The translations under genes and the position numbers were made by a program. A DNA stretch of 64,000 nucleotides, taken from assembly GCA_003278145.1 (NCBI GenBank), contig QCGV01000001.1, positions 265,616 to 329,615 of the forward strand, in the 5' to 3' direction. The DNA comes from OCS116 cluster bacterium AG-390-A19. Lineage in GTDB: Bacteria > Pseudomonadota > Alphaproteobacteria > MED-G09. Shown piece by piece: positions 26,509 to 36,512 of this stretch. The notes under the pieces were generated by a model. The model saw nothing but the letters and a program-made list of their open reading frames with translations, was not told the origin of the DNA and searched no databases. Every line of letters begins with the position of its first letter. The stretch's first letter is position 1.

Positions 26509-27904
26509 AGTTCTCTGGAAAGGAAAAGATGTTCTTAGAATTATAAAAGGTCACGGCCCCTCAGATTGGAATGCTTATGGTATTTCTATAGATACTAGGA
26601 CGCTTAGAAAGGGAGATATTTTTTTTGCTTTAGCAGGACCTAATTATGATGGTCATCAATTTATAAATGAGGCTATTAAAAAAGGAGCTTGTGTAGTAAT
26701 TTCTAATGCTCCAGTGCTTAACTATGAAAAAAAAGTTATTGTTGTAAATGATGTTTTAAAAGCTTTAATAGCCCTTGGAAAATCTTCAAGAAACAGAAAT
26801 AAAGGAAAAATTATTGCTGTTACAGGAAGTTCTGGTAAGACAACTGTCAAAGAAATGCTTGCATTATCTTTAAGTAATATTGGTAAAATCCATTATTCAC
26901 AATCATCATATAATAATAAAATAGGGGTTTCATTATCACTGGCGAGAATGCCCTCAGATACAGATTTTTCTATTTTTGAAGTAGGTATGAATAATTATGG
27001 GGAAATTTCTTATCTTAGTAAAATGATAAAGCCAGACATTGGATTGATTAATAATGCTGGAAGTGCCCATATAAAATATTTCAAATCTAAAAAAGAAATT
27101 GAGAAAGAAAAACTTGAAATAATTCATGGATTAAATTCAGGTGGTTCTTTGGTGTTAAATGAAGATATATCAATTAATAAGTCGATAAAAAATTTTAGTA
27201 AAAAAAATAATATTGAGTTAATTAAATTTGGACAAAAAGATAAGAGTAATAATTTTTTAATTAACTATAGATATTTTCCAGACGGTTCGTTAATTGAAGC
27301 TAATTTTGATACTATCTCATTATCTTTTAAAATGTTTGCTCCTGGATTGCATATGGCTTTAAATGCAATAGCAGTTTTATCTGTATGCAACATTTTGGAT
27401 TTACCTCTGGGTTCCATAATTAAAAAATTAACAAATTTTAATCCAATTGAGGGAAGAGGTTTGGCTTATGATTTATCCTTTCAAAATAAAAAAATTAAAA
27501 TCATTGATGAAAGTTTTAATGCAAATCCTGAATCTATGATCTCATCAATTAATTTACTAAATGATATGGATTTTTTTGAGAATAAGAGAAAAATCTTAAT
27601 TCTTGGAGATATGCTTGAACTTGGAAAATTTTCTAAAGAATCTCATATAAAAATTGCAAGATTTATTAATAAAACGAATATTAATCTTGTTTTTTGTTCT
27701 GGGAAAAGAATGAAATATTTGTGGGATAATTTATCAAAAAGTAAAAAAGGAGCTTTTGTAGAAAATCCTGAAGAATTAATCAAACCATTGACCGAAAAAA
27801 TTATAAATAAAGATATTTTATTAGTAAAAGGTTCCTCTAATAGTAAAATTAAAATAATCCTTAGTTATTTAAATAATGAAAATTTAATTAGGGAGATTGC
27901 TTAA
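26501..27904 (+). CDS. murF: UDP-MurNAc-tripeptide:D-alanyl-D-alanine ligase
   Basis: MurF completes the cytoplasmic pentapeptide precursor by adding D-Ala-D-Ala, which is supplied by the ddl product in the same cluster. The ATP loop is AVTGSSGKTTVKEML, followed by YNNKIGVSLSLARMP. The C-terminal domain has DESFNANPESMISSINLL and LGDMLELGKFS. I use the ATG at 26501 (MSKVLWKG), which overlaps the murE stop. An in-frame ATG at 26474 would add nine residues lying wholly within murE. Confidence 0.97.
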   Translation: MSKVLWKGKDVLRIIKGHGPSDWNAYGISIDTRTLRKGDIFFALAGPNYDGHQFINEAIKKGACVVISNAPVLNYEKKVIVVNDVLKALIALGKSSRNRNKGKIIAVTGSSGKTTVKEMLALSLSNIGKIHYSQSSYNNKIGVSLSLARMPSDTDFSIFEVGMNNYGEISYLSKMIKPDIGLINNAGSAHIKYFKSKKEIEKEKLEIIHGLNSGGSLVLNEDISINKSIKNFSKKNNIELIKFGQKDKSNNFLINYRYFPDGSLIEANFDTISLSFKMFAPGLHMALNAIAVLSVCNILDLPLGSIIKKLTNFNPIEGRGLAYDLSFQNKKIKIIDESFNANPESMISSINLLNDMDFFENKRKILILGDMLELGKFSKESHIKIARFINKTNINLVFCSGKRMKYLWDNLSKSKKGAFVENPEELIKPLTEKIINKDILLVKGSSNSKIKIILSYLNNENLIREIA

Positions 27905-28992
27905 TGATTTTATATCTTCTTGAAAATTTTTTTTCGAGTTACAACAGTTTAAACATTTTTAACTATCTAACTGTACGATCTGCATTCGCAGTATTAACCT
28001 CATTATTTATATGTTTATTTTTTGGTCCAAAATTTATTCTTTATATGGAGAAGAAACAAAAAAAAGGTCAACCTATAAGAAAAGATGGACCTCCATCGCA
28101 TTTATTAACTAAAGTTGGAACACCAACTATGGGCGGACTTTTAATAATTTTTTCTTTGATATCTAGTTCATTTATTTGGTCTGATTTAAGTAATGCATTT
28201 ATTTGGATCGTTTTGTATTCAACCTTGGGGTTTGGTGCTTTAGGTTTTGCAGATGATTATATAAAAATTAAGAAATCATCATCAGAAGGAATAAATTGGA
28301 AAATTAAATTTATAGTACAAATATTATTGTCGCTATCTATAGTTATTTTAATTTTAAAAAATTTTCCTGATGGAAATAATTATTCAATTTTTATACCACT
28401 TTTTAAAACTCCATTTTTTGTTCCAGGTTGGTTTTTTATTCTTTTTTCACTATGTGTACTTGTTGGCACAACCAATGCTGTAAATTTAACAGATGGTTTA
28501 GATGGCTTAGCAATTATACCAGTTATGATAACTGCGTCATCAATGGGTATAATTGCATATTTAGTAGGCAACTATATCTTTTCAAATTATCTGTATATTC
28601 AATTTATTCCAAATGTAGGCGAAATAGTTGTCATTTGCGCAGCATTATTCGGTTCTGGTTTAGGATTTTTATGGTTTAATGCACCTCCAGCAATGATTTT
28701 TATGGGAGATACTGGTTCATTATCTCTCGGCGGTTTGATTGCATCTATTGCCATATCTGTAAAACATGAGATTGTTTTATTTATAATTGGTGGCCTATTT
28801 GTTCTTGAGGCCTCCTCTGTGATTATTCAAGTTACTTCATATAAATTAATAGGCAAAAGAGTATTTATGATGGCCCCTCTTCATCATCATTTTGAACAAA
28901 AAGGCTGGTCTGAGTCTACAATAGTAATAAGGTTTTGGATTATTTCACTTATTTTGGCAATTATTGGTCTCGCGACCTTAAAATTGAGGTAG
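27904..28992 (+). CDS. mraY: Phospho-N-acetylmuramoyl-pentapeptide transferase
   Basis: MraY is a polytopic membrane enzyme that transfers phospho-MurNAc-pentapeptide to undecaprenyl phosphate, making lipid I. About ten hydrophobic helices are visible. Signature blocks are KVGTPTMGGLLII, FADDYIKI with the catalytic Asp pair, NAVNLTDGLDGLAI and MAPLHHHFEQKGWSE. The 362-residue length is normal. Its ATG overlaps the murF TAA by one base. Confidence 0.98.
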   Translation: MILYLLENFFSSYNSLNIFNYLTVRSAFAVLTSLFICLFFGPKFILYMEKKQKKGQPIRKDGPPSHLLTKVGTPTMGGLLIIFSLISSSFIWSDLSNAFIWIVLYSTLGFGALGFADDYIKIKKSSSEGINWKIKFIVQILLSLSIVILILKNFPDGNNYSIFIPLFKTPFFVPGWFFILFSLCVLVGTTNAVNLTDGLDGLAIIPVMITASSMGIIAYLVGNYIFSNYLYIQFIPNVGEIVVICAALFGSGLGFLWFNAPPAMIFMGDTGSLSLGGLIASIAISVKHEIVLFIIGGLFVLEASSVIIQVTSYKLIGKRVFMMAPLHHHFEQKGWSESTIVIRFWIISLILAIIGLATLKLR

Positions 28993-28993
28993 T

Positions 28994-30289
28994 ATGTTAA
29001 ATTTAAATCAATTTAAATCTCAAAATATTGGAATATATGGCTTAGGTATTACCGGCTCTTCTATTGCAGAGACACTAAAATTTAATGGTGCTAACGTTTA
29101 TATTTGGGATGATAATCCTGAAATAAGAAGAAAATTTATAAAAAAGAATTTCATTTTAATGGAAATTGAGGAGTGGCCTTGGTCGGATTTATATTCATTT
29201 TTTCCTTCACCAGGAATTGATTTAAAAAAGAAGAAAAAATTAAAAAACCTAATTAAAAAAGATACTAAAATTTTAAGTGATATTTCCCTTTTTGAGATTG
29301 CTCGAGGAATAGAGTTTCCTAGAGGAACTTTAATAGCAATTACCGGAACAAACGGTAAGACATCTGCTGCATCAATTATATATGAAGTTCTAAAAAAAGA
29401 GGGTTTTGATGTTAGATTAGCCGGTAATATTGGTTATCCTATTCTAAAACTAAAAAAAGGTCATAAAAAAACCATTTACGTCATTGAAATTTCTTCCTTT
29501 CAGCTTGAAATTAAAAGTTATTTAAAGCCTGAAATAGCTGTATTATTAAATATATCCGAAGATCATCTTGATAGACATACCTCTATGGCAGAATACAGGG
29601 ATATTAAATCAAATATTTTTAAAAACCAAAACGAAGATGACTATTCGGTCATATCTACTGATGATAAATATTCTAAATATATTGCTGATAAAAAATTGAA
29701 ATCTAAAAAAGTTCTTTTTGCAAGAAGCGACTTATCTTTCAATAAAAATTTACCTCATAATTTTGAGGCTATTGAAAAAGTTTTGTCTATTCTGAAACTA
29801 GATGAGAGTATTATAAGAAAAAGAATTAGTGAGTTTAAAGGCTTAAAACATAGGATGGAATTAATTTACGATGATGGCCTAATAAAATTTATTAATGACT
29901 CTAAGGCTACAAATGTTTCAGCAACAAATTTAGCAATTAAATCTCTAAAAGATATTTTTTGGATAGGTGGCGGCTATTCAAAAAATAGTGATCTTTCAAA
30001 GATAAATCTATCTTCTAAAGAAATTAAAGGAATTTTTTTAATAGGTTCATCTGCGAGCGAAATAAAAAAATTATCTCCAAAAGAAAAGATGCCATCGATT
30101 TATCAAAACTTATTCGAAGCAACAAAAGCAGCATTTAAAGCAGCAAAAAAAAATGGAAAAGGTTCAATACTTTTATCACCCGGATGTAGCTCTCATGACC
30201 AATTTAAAAATTTTGAAGATAGAGGAAATGTATTTGTTAAGGCTATTACCTCTTTATTAGATGAGGAAAAAAATGCTGAGAATTTCTAG
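28994..30289 (+). CDS. murD: UDP-MurNAc-L-alanine:D-glutamate ligase
   Basis: MurD adds D-glutamate to UDP-MurNAc-L-alanine. The N-terminal nucleotide-binding fold starts IGIYGLGITGSSIAE. The ATP loop is AITGTNGKTSAASII. IEISSFQLE and NISEDHLDRH are typical of MurD, as is LLSPGCSSHDQF near the end. The 431-residue length is normal. Its 3' end overlaps ftsW by 17 bases. Confidence 0.96.
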   Translation: MLNLNQFKSQNIGIYGLGITGSSIAETLKFNGANVYIWDDNPEIRRKFIKKNFILMEIEEWPWSDLYSFFPSPGIDLKKKKKLKNLIKKDTKILSDISLFEIARGIEFPRGTLIAITGTNGKTSAASIIYEVLKKEGFDVRLAGNIGYPILKLKKGHKKTIYVIEISSFQLEIKSYLKPEIAVLLNISEDHLDRHTSMAEYRDIKSNIFKNQNEDDYSVISTDDKYSKYIADKKLKSKKVLFARSDLSFNKNLPHNFEAIEKVLSILKLDESIIRKRISEFKGLKHRMELIYDDGLIKFINDSKATNVSATNLAIKSLKDIFWIGGGYSKNSDLSKINLSSKEIKGIFLIGSSASEIKKLSPKEKMPSIYQNLFEATKAAFKAAKKNGKGSILLSPGCSSHDQFKNFEDRGNVFVKAITSLLDEEKNAENF

Positions 30290-31448
30290 AACAAATATGA
30301 GCGCACTTGGTGCTTGGTGGTATACTGTTGATAGGTGGATGTTATTTTCAATAATTTTTTTGGGATTTATAGGATTATTTTTCTCTCTAGCTATTAGTCC
30401 AGCTGAAGCAATTAGCATCAAAACTAATACTTATTTTTTTCTTACAAGGCATTTTATCTACTTCTCCATATCCTTATTTCTTTTGATATCAATTTCAATT
30501 TTACCATCTAATTTGATAAGAAAACTATCCTTAGTAATTTTCATCTTCAGTTTTATTGGAATATTCTTAACATTATTTATTGGAGTAAATAGCGGTGGTG
30601 CTTCAAGGTGGTTATCAGCCTTTGGCTTTACAATTCAACCCTCAGAATTTCTAAAGCCATCACTAATTGTTATTGTTTCATGGTTTTTTGCAAGATCAAG
30701 ACTAGAGGGTGACAGTAATCTTCAGGTTGTACCTTTAATAATTACTTTGGTAATAATATCTCTTTTATTGCTTCAACCAGATGTTGGTCAATCAATTTTG
30801 ATAATTTTGACAATTATGGGCTTATTGTTTTTCAATGGGCTGTCTTGGAGGATAATTAGTGCCCTAATTTCTATATCTATTTTAGGTTTTACTTTATTAT
30901 ATTTAAATTTTTCACACGTAGCCTTGCGAATAAATAATTGGCTGGCTGGTTGGTTTTTTCCGGACTCTCTAGATAACAGACCTACACAAATTTCTGCAGC
31001 AATAGATGCATTCGAGAATGGAGGATTGTTTGGTCAAGGAATAGGTGAAGGTTGGATGAAGTATAATCTTCCAGATGCTTATACTGATTTTATTTTTGCA
31101 GCTGTTGCTGAGGAGGGTGGGTTACTTTTAATTATAATAATTATTTTAATTTATGGATTTCTAATCATAAGAGGTTTTTCTAGAATTACACTTATTTCGG
31201 ATTATTCTAATCAATTATCAGCATCAGGTTTATTATTAATATTTGGACTTCAAACATTATTTCATATGGCTGTAAATTTAAGTTTAGCCCCTGCCAAAGG
31301 AATGACTCTTCCCTTCATTTCATATGGTGGATCATCAATTCTTTCATTAGGAATTTGTATGGGCATGTTTTTATCTTTAACGAAAAAAGATGATCCCAGA
31401 GTAAAAAAAGTAACAAAAGAATACAGCTTGTCTGGGGTAAATTTTTAA
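30273..31448 (+). CDS. ftsW: Septal peptidoglycan glycosyltransferase FtsW
   Basis: FtsW is a SEDS-family polymerase that works with FtsI at the septum. About ten transmembrane helices are evident. Family motifs are GGASRWLSAFGFTIQPSEFLK, LLQPDVGQSILI, NGGLFGQGIGEGWMKYNLPDAYTDFIFA with the conserved Asp, and LPFISYGGSS. I favour the ATG at 30273 because GAGGA lies just upstream within murD. An in-frame ATG at 30261 is the alternative. Confidence 0.96.
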   Translation: MLRISRTNMSALGAWWYTVDRWMLFSIIFLGFIGLFFSLAISPAEAISIKTNTYFFLTRHFIYFSISLFLLISISILPSNLIRKLSLVIFIFSFIGIFLTLFIGVNSGGASRWLSAFGFTIQPSEFLKPSLIVIVSWFFARSRLEGDSNLQVVPLIITLVIISLLLLQPDVGQSILIILTIMGLLFFNGLSWRIISALISISILGFTLLYLNFSHVALRINNWLAGWFFPDSLDNRPTQISAAIDAFENGGLFGQGIGEGWMKYNLPDAYTDFIFAAVAEEGGLLLIIIIILIYGFLIIRGFSRITLISDYSNQLSASGLLLIFGLQTLFHMAVNLSLAPAKGMTLPFISYGGSSILSLGICMGMFLSLTKKDDPRVKKVTKEYSLSGVNF

Positions 31449-31449
31449 G

Positions 31450-32559
31450 ATGGTAAAATCTAAAAATAGAATTATTTTAGCTGCAGGAGGTACTGGTGGT
31501 CATTTATATGGTGCGTTAAGTCTCTCGGAAGAATTAAAAATGAATGGTTACGAAGTTTTTTTATTTACAGATAAAAGGATTGAGAACTTAATAAAAGGTT
31601 TTGATTTAAATAATATAAGAGTTGTTCCATCTGGAACTTTTACAAATACAAGGTGGCCTAAATGGCCTATCATTTTTTTAAAAATATTAAGTGGTATAGC
31701 TCTATCTCTAATTTACAGTCTAAGAATTAGTCCTAAATTGATTATTGGATTTGGAGGTTATCCTACAATTCCAATTATTTTCGCAGGAAAATTTTTAAAT
31801 ACTAAAATAGTGATTCATGAACAAAATAGAGTTATTGGAAGAGCAAATAAGTTAATGTTAAATTTTTGCGATAAAATAACAACTGGTCATTTAAAAGTAA
31901 AAGGTATTAAAGAAAAATATAATGATAAAATACTCTATACAGGCAACCCTATTAGACCAGAAATTTTTAAGTATATAAAAGATTATAAATCATATGATAA
32001 GGATGGATTTTTTAATTTATTGATTTTTGGCGGAAGCCAGGGAGCATCATTTTTTTCAAAAATTATACCTCATAGTATAAATAAATTAGATGATAAAAAG
32101 AAATCTTTATTAAGAGTTTTTCATCAGGTTAGAGAAAATGAACTTGAAAAAGTAAAAAAATATTATAAATCAATTAATGTTAAATCAGAGGTTAAAATTT
32201 TTTTTTATAATTTACCTCAATTACTTAATAACTCTCATCTATTAATTTCAAGATCAGGAGCCTCAACTGTTGCTGAGGTTACAGCTACAAAAACTCCAGC
32301 AATATTTATTCCTTTGCCACATTCTATTGACGATGATCAGAAATTAAATACTTCTGAATTAGAAAATATTGGTCAAGTAATAGTTAAAAATCAAAAAAAT
32401 TTAGACTCATATAAATTACATAAAGTTTTGAATGAATTTATGGAAAAGCCTCAAATGCTAAAATCTATGGCAAAAGCCAACAAGGAAATAGTAATTAATA
32501 ATTCCTCAAAAAAGATTAGTTCAATAATTGATGACCTTTTATTAAATAAGGATTTTTGA
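31450..32559 (+). CDS. murG: UDP-GlcNAc:lipid I N-acetylglucosaminyltransferase
   Basis: MurG is a peripheral membrane GT-B enzyme that converts lipid I to lipid II. The N-terminal glycine loop is AAGGTGGHLYGALSL. Membrane-side and acceptor motifs are GFGGYPTIP and IHEQNRVIGRANK. The C-terminal donor site has FGGSQGASFFS and SRSGASTVAEVTA. The 369-residue length is normal. It starts one base after the ftsW stop. Confidence 0.97.
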   Translation: MVKSKNRIILAAGGTGGHLYGALSLSEELKMNGYEVFLFTDKRIENLIKGFDLNNIRVVPSGTFTNTRWPKWPIIFLKILSGIALSLIYSLRISPKLIIGFGGYPTIPIIFAGKFLNTKIVIHEQNRVIGRANKLMLNFCDKITTGHLKVKGIKEKYNDKILYTGNPIRPEIFKYIKDYKSYDKDGFFNLLIFGGSQGASFFSKIIPHSINKLDDKKKSLLRVFHQVRENELEKVKKYYKSINVKSEVKIFFYNLPQLLNNSHLLISRSGASTVAEVTATKTPAIFIPLPHSIDDDQKLNTSELENIGQVIVKNQKNLDSYKLHKVLNEFMEKPQMLKSMAKANKEIVINNSSKKISSIIDDLLLNKDF

Positions 32560-32560
32560 G

Positions 32561-33961
32561 TTGAAAAAAATTAAAAATATTTATTTTATTGGTATCGGCG
32601 GTATCGGAATGAGCGGTATTGCTGAGATTATGAAAAATCTTGGTTATAAAGTAACTGGCTCAGATCAACAAAAAAATTCAAATGTTTTAAGACTAAAAAA
32701 ATTAGGTATTAAAATATTTATTGGTCATAATTCAAGCAATGTAGAGAATGCGTCTTTGGTTGTCTTTTCTTCTGCTATTTCGAAAAATAACCCTGAAATC
32801 AAAAGAGCAATAAAACTTAATATTCCAGTTATAAGTCGTTCAGAAATGCTTAAAGAATTAATGAGGGTAAAAAGTACAATTACTGTTGCTGGTAGTCATG
32901 GCAAGACAACAACAGTTTCCCTAATTGCAGAAATTTTAGACAAAGCAAAATTAGACCCTACAGTAATTAATGGTGGTATTATAAATTCGTATGGGTCAAA
33001 TACAAAATTAGGTAAAAGTGACCTTATGTTAGTTGAAACTGACGAGTCAGATGGAAGTTTTTCTTTACTACCATCTTTTGGTGGTGTCATTACTTCTATT
33101 GATAATGAGCACATAGACTTTTATGGAAGTAAAGAAAAATTAATTGATTCATTTCATTCTTACATTAGGAATATTTCACCATTTGGTTTTTTAGCAGTAT
33201 CTGAAAAAGATAGGAATATTCAGGCAATATTAAAAAATTATAAATCTTTAAATATTTATAAATATGGTTTTAGTAATAATTCGGATATTCAAGCTAAGAT
33301 TGTCAAGAAAAATAAAGATGGAATTATTTTTGATGTTGAGATTAAAAATTTAAATAAAAAAAATTCATTTATTAGAAACATAAATTTTCCTCTAATAGGT
33401 AATCATAATGTAGAAAATGCATTAGCGGCTATATCGGTTTGCATTAATTTTAAAATAAATAAAAGTATTATTAAGAATTCATTAGAGACATTTCATGGAG
33501 TCAAAAGAAGGCTTACAAAGATATATGATAACGATGAGGTCATTTTCTTTGATGATTATGCTCATCATCCTACAGAAATAAGAGAAACTCTTAGCGCCTT
33601 AAAGAGTAAAAGCGGTAGATTAATTTCTGTTATTCAGCCGCATAGATATTCTAGGCTGAATGAGAATTACGGTAATTTTATAAAATCATTAAGAGATGCT
33701 GATATATCAATAATATTACCAGTATTCAGCGCAGGAGAAATAAAAATAAGGGATATAAATTCATTAAATTTGACAAGAGATATAAATAGAAAAAAATATA
33801 CAAAAGCTTACTATGCAAGCAATTTCTTAAAAGCTAAAAATAAATTAAATCATATATTAAAACCAAAAGATACTGTTGTCTTCATGGGGGCAGGATCAAT
33901 ATCTTCTTGGTGCAATGATTATGCAAAGCAATTCAAACTTAAGGACTTGAATGTTAAATAA
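32561..33961 (+). CDS. murC: UDP-MurNAc:L-alanine ligase
   Basis: MurC adds the first peptide residue to UDP-MurNAc. It starts with TTG at 32561, one base after the murG stop, and the protein begins KKIKNIYFIGIGGIGMSGIAE, the exact family N-terminus. The ATP loop is TVAGSHGKTTTVSLI. DDYAHHPTEIRETL and IQPHRYSRL are the C-terminal signatures. Length is 466 residues. The 3' end overlaps murB by 11 bases. Confidence 0.97.
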   Translation: MKKIKNIYFIGIGGIGMSGIAEIMKNLGYKVTGSDQQKNSNVLRLKKLGIKIFIGHNSSNVENASLVVFSSAISKNNPEIKRAIKLNIPVISRSEMLKELMRVKSTITVAGSHGKTTTVSLIAEILDKAKLDPTVINGGIINSYGSNTKLGKSDLMLVETDESDGSFSLLPSFGGVITSIDNEHIDFYGSKEKLIDSFHSYIRNISPFGFLAVSEKDRNIQAILKNYKSLNIYKYGFSNNSDIQAKIVKKNKDGIIFDVEIKNLNKKNSFIRNINFPLIGNHNVENALAAISVCINFKINKSIIKNSLETFHGVKRRLTKIYDNDEVIFFDDYAHHPTEIRETLSALKSKSGRLISVIQPHRYSRLNENYGNFIKSLRDADISIILPVFSAGEIKIRDINSLNLTRDINRKKYTKAYYASNFLKAKNKLNHILKPKDTVVFMGAGSISSWCNDYAKQFKLKDLNVK

Positions 33962-34874
33962 CATAGATACTATTTTAAAAACACCTTCAGTTGCCAAGGA
34001 GCTTAATGGTAAATTTTTTTATAATAAATCAATTAAAAATTTATCATGGCTTAAAGCTGGAGGAATTTTGGAGTATTTGTACATACCAAAAAATGAAAAC
34101 GATTTATCTATTCTTCTTCAAGAATTAATTCCTGGATTAGAATTAAATGTATTTGGAAAACTTTCAAATATACTAATTCGAGACGGTGGTTTGTCAGGTT
34201 TATCTATTTTAATCCCTCCAGAATTTAAGAAAATAACTTATCAAAAACAAAATATTTTAAATGTTGGTTCTGGTATTTTAGATAAGGAAGTAGCAAAAAA
34301 ATGTATTGATCTTCAAATAGGCGGATTGGAGTTTTTATCAGGCATACCTGGAACAATTGGTGGAGGAATTATTATGAATGCAGGTTGTTATGGTTCTGAA
34401 TTTAAAGATATTCTTCTAGATATAAATTTTTTGGATAAAAAAGGAAAAAAAATTAAATTAAAAGCTGCAGAAATAGATTTTAAATATAGGGCCTCAAATA
34501 TCTCTAAAGATTTAATAATAACCTCAGCAAATTTAAAAGGTTTCAAAAAAGATAGCGAAGAAATTAAAAGAAAAATTAATAAAATTACCAAAAAAAGAAT
34601 ATCATCTCAGCCTCAAGGATATCCGACAGGAGGAAGTACTTTTAAAAATGATAAGAAATATAAAGCATGGCAGTTAATTAATAAATTAGGATTAAAGGAG
34701 TTGCGATGTGGTGATGCAGTTATTTCTGATCAACATAATAACTTTATGATAAATATAGGAAAAGCAAAAGCCTCAGATTTTGAAAATTTGGGTGAAATGA
34801 TCATAGAAAAAGTTCTAAATGAATTTGGTATTAGGCTTGAGTGGGAAATTCAAATCCTTGGTCAAAATGGTTAA
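33951..34874 (+). CDS. murB: UDP-N-acetylenolpyruvoylglucosamine reductase
   Basis: MurB is an FAD enzyme that reduces enolpyruvyl-UDP-GlcNAc to UDP-MurNAc. FAD-binding blocks are NVFGKLSNILIRDGG and FLSGIPGTIGGGIIMNAGCYG. The catalytic region has QPQGYPTGGSTFKN, and the end carries the conserved acidic residue in RLEWEIQILG. At 307 residues it is a type I enzyme of the usual length. Overlap with ddl is 8 bases. Confidence 0.96.
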   Translation: MLNNIDTILKTPSVAKELNGKFFYNKSIKNLSWLKAGGILEYLYIPKNENDLSILLQELIPGLELNVFGKLSNILIRDGGLSGLSILIPPEFKKITYQKQNILNVGSGILDKEVAKKCIDLQIGGLEFLSGIPGTIGGGIIMNAGCYGSEFKDILLDINFLDKKGKKIKLKAAEIDFKYRASNISKDLIITSANLKGFKKDSEEIKRKINKITKKRISSQPQGYPTGGSTFKNDKKYKAWQLINKLGLKELRCGDAVISDQHNNFMINIGKAKASDFENLGEMIIEKVLNEFGIRLEWEIQILGQNG

Positions 34875-35796
34875 AATTGATAAAAATACTAAAATTGTTG
34901 TACTTTTAGGAGGAAACTCTTCAGAGAGAGAAATAAGTATTTCTTCAGGAGAGAATGTTATAAAATCTCTGATTTCAAAAGGTTTAAATATAATACCTTT
35001 TGATTGTAAGGGTGATTACATAAATAAATTAATTAAAATTCAGCCGGACGTTTGTTTTAATGCTCTTCACGGATCAGGTGGTGAAGATGGGTTAGTGCAA
35101 TCTTTATTAGAAAAAAATAATATTCCATATACACATTCAGGTATTGCTTCATCTAAGTTATGTATGAACAAAGCTTCATCGAAAAAGATATTTGTAAAAA
35201 ATAATATTAATACTCCAGAATATGAAATTTTAAAAATTGATAATATTTATGATTTAAAAAGAACAATACCCTTTGTAATAAAGCCAATTCAAGAGGGTTC
35301 TAGTAATGGAGTTTATGTAATTTTTAATGAATCAGATAGAAATAGACTATTAGAAATTCAGAAATCTTGGATATACGGGGAAGAAGTTTTGGTTGAGGAC
35401 TATATTGAAGGAGTAGAATTATCCTGTGCTGTTTTTGATAACGAACCTACCGAAGTCGTAGAGATCAAAACAAAAAATACCTTTTACGACTATAATGCAA
35501 AATATGAATCTGGGGGATCTGATCATATAATTCCTGCAAATATCCCAAATAAAATATATAACTTAGTCAAGAAGACGGCATATGACTGTCACAATCTATT
35601 TGGCTGCAGAGGTATTTCTAGAACTGATTTTAGGTGGAGTGGTGGAAATAATAAAGAATCTCTTTTTGTTTTAGAAATAAATACTCAGCCAGGGATGACA
35701 TCTACTTCCCTTGTTCCTGAATTATTAGAAAATAAAGGGATCTCGTATAATGACCTAATACTCTATTTATTGGAGGATGCGTCTTGCAGAAGATAA
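34867..35796 (+). CDS. ddl: D-alanine-D-alanine ligase
   Basis: This ATP-grasp enzyme makes the dipeptide used by MurF. Key blocks are VLLGGNSSEREISISSG, CFNALHGSGGEDGLVQ, FVIKPIQEGSSNGV and LEINTQPGMTSTSLVPE, with the Mg-binding acidic and Asn residues. I use ATG 34867 (MVKIDKNTK), which overlaps the murB stop. An in-frame ATG at 34819 would lie well inside murB and adds 16 unrelated residues. Length is 309 residues. Confidence 0.96.
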   Translation: MVKIDKNTKIVVLLGGNSSEREISISSGENVIKSLISKGLNIIPFDCKGDYINKLIKIQPDVCFNALHGSGGEDGLVQSLLEKNNIPYTHSGIASSKLCMNKASSKKIFVKNNINTPEYEILKIDNIYDLKRTIPFVIKPIQEGSSNGVYVIFNESDRNRLLEIQKSWIYGEEVLVEDYIEGVELSCAVFDNEPTEVVEIKTKNTFYDYNAKYESGGSDHIIPANIPNKIYNLVKKTAYDCHNLFGCRGISRTDFRWSGGNNKESLFVLEINTQPGMTSTSLVPELLENKGISYNDLILYLLEDASCRR

Positions 35797-36512
35797 AAAA
35801 ATATAAATATCTATTAATTTTGTTATCATTTGTAGTTTCTTTAATTTTTATTAATTTTTTTAATGATGGTAAAATAAGAAGAGATATAACTTCAGAGTTT
35901 ATTGAATTATTTTCTATAAGTAATATTGAAATTATTGGCAGAGACCGTTCATCAAAAAATACTCTATCTAGACTTTTAAAACCCTATGAAAATCAGTCAT
36001 TAGTGACATTAAATCTTAAAAATATTCAACATGAAATAGAAAAAATAACATGGGTAAAAGATGTCACTGTTAGAAGGGTTTACCCTCAAACTCTAAGTAT
36101 AAGTATTGAGGAGTATTTTCCTTCAGCAGTTTGGAGAAGAGGTTCTGAACAATATATTTTAGATGAATATGGATATAGAATTGAGAAAATTAAATCTAAT
36201 GAATTCCAGAATTATTTTCAAATTAAGGGAATGGGCGCTGATAAAAAATTAAAAAATCTTTTGGACAAGCTAATTAATTATCCTGATATTTTTAATCAAA
36301 TTGATCATGCTAATTTTGTTAGTAGAAGAAGATGGGATCTTCATTATAAGAATGGGGTAAGAATACTGTTACCAGAAAATAATATCTCTGAGTCCCTTTC
36401 ATTATTAGATACATATATAAAGGAAACTAAGTTAATTGAAAAAGGTCATAAAAAGATTGATTTGAGAGTTGAAGGTAAAATAACCACTGATAGGATTAGT
36501 GGAAATGGCTAA
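35784..36512 (+). CDS. ftsQ: Cell division protein FtsQ
   Basis: FtsQ is a bitopic divisome protein that recruits FtsL/FtsB. It starts with TTG at 35784 inside the ddl end. One membrane helix (YLLILLSFVVSLIFINFF) is followed by a POTRA domain (ISNIEIIGRDRSSKNTLSRLL to ITWVKDVTVRRVYPQTLSISIEE). The periplasmic beta domain ends with HKKIDLRVEGKITTDR. Length is 242 residues, on the short side for alphaproteobacteria. Confidence 0.93.
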   Translation: MQKIKKYKYLLILLSFVVSLIFINFFNDGKIRRDITSEFIELFSISNIEIIGRDRSSKNTLSRLLKPYENQSLVTLNLKNIQHEIEKITWVKDVTVRRVYPQTLSISIEEYFPSAVWRRGSEQYILDEYGYRIEKIKSNEFQNYFQIKGMGADKKLKNLLDKLINYPDIFNQIDHANFVSRRRWDLHYKNGVRILLPENNISESLSLLDTYIKETKLIEKGHKKIDLRVEGKITTDRISGNG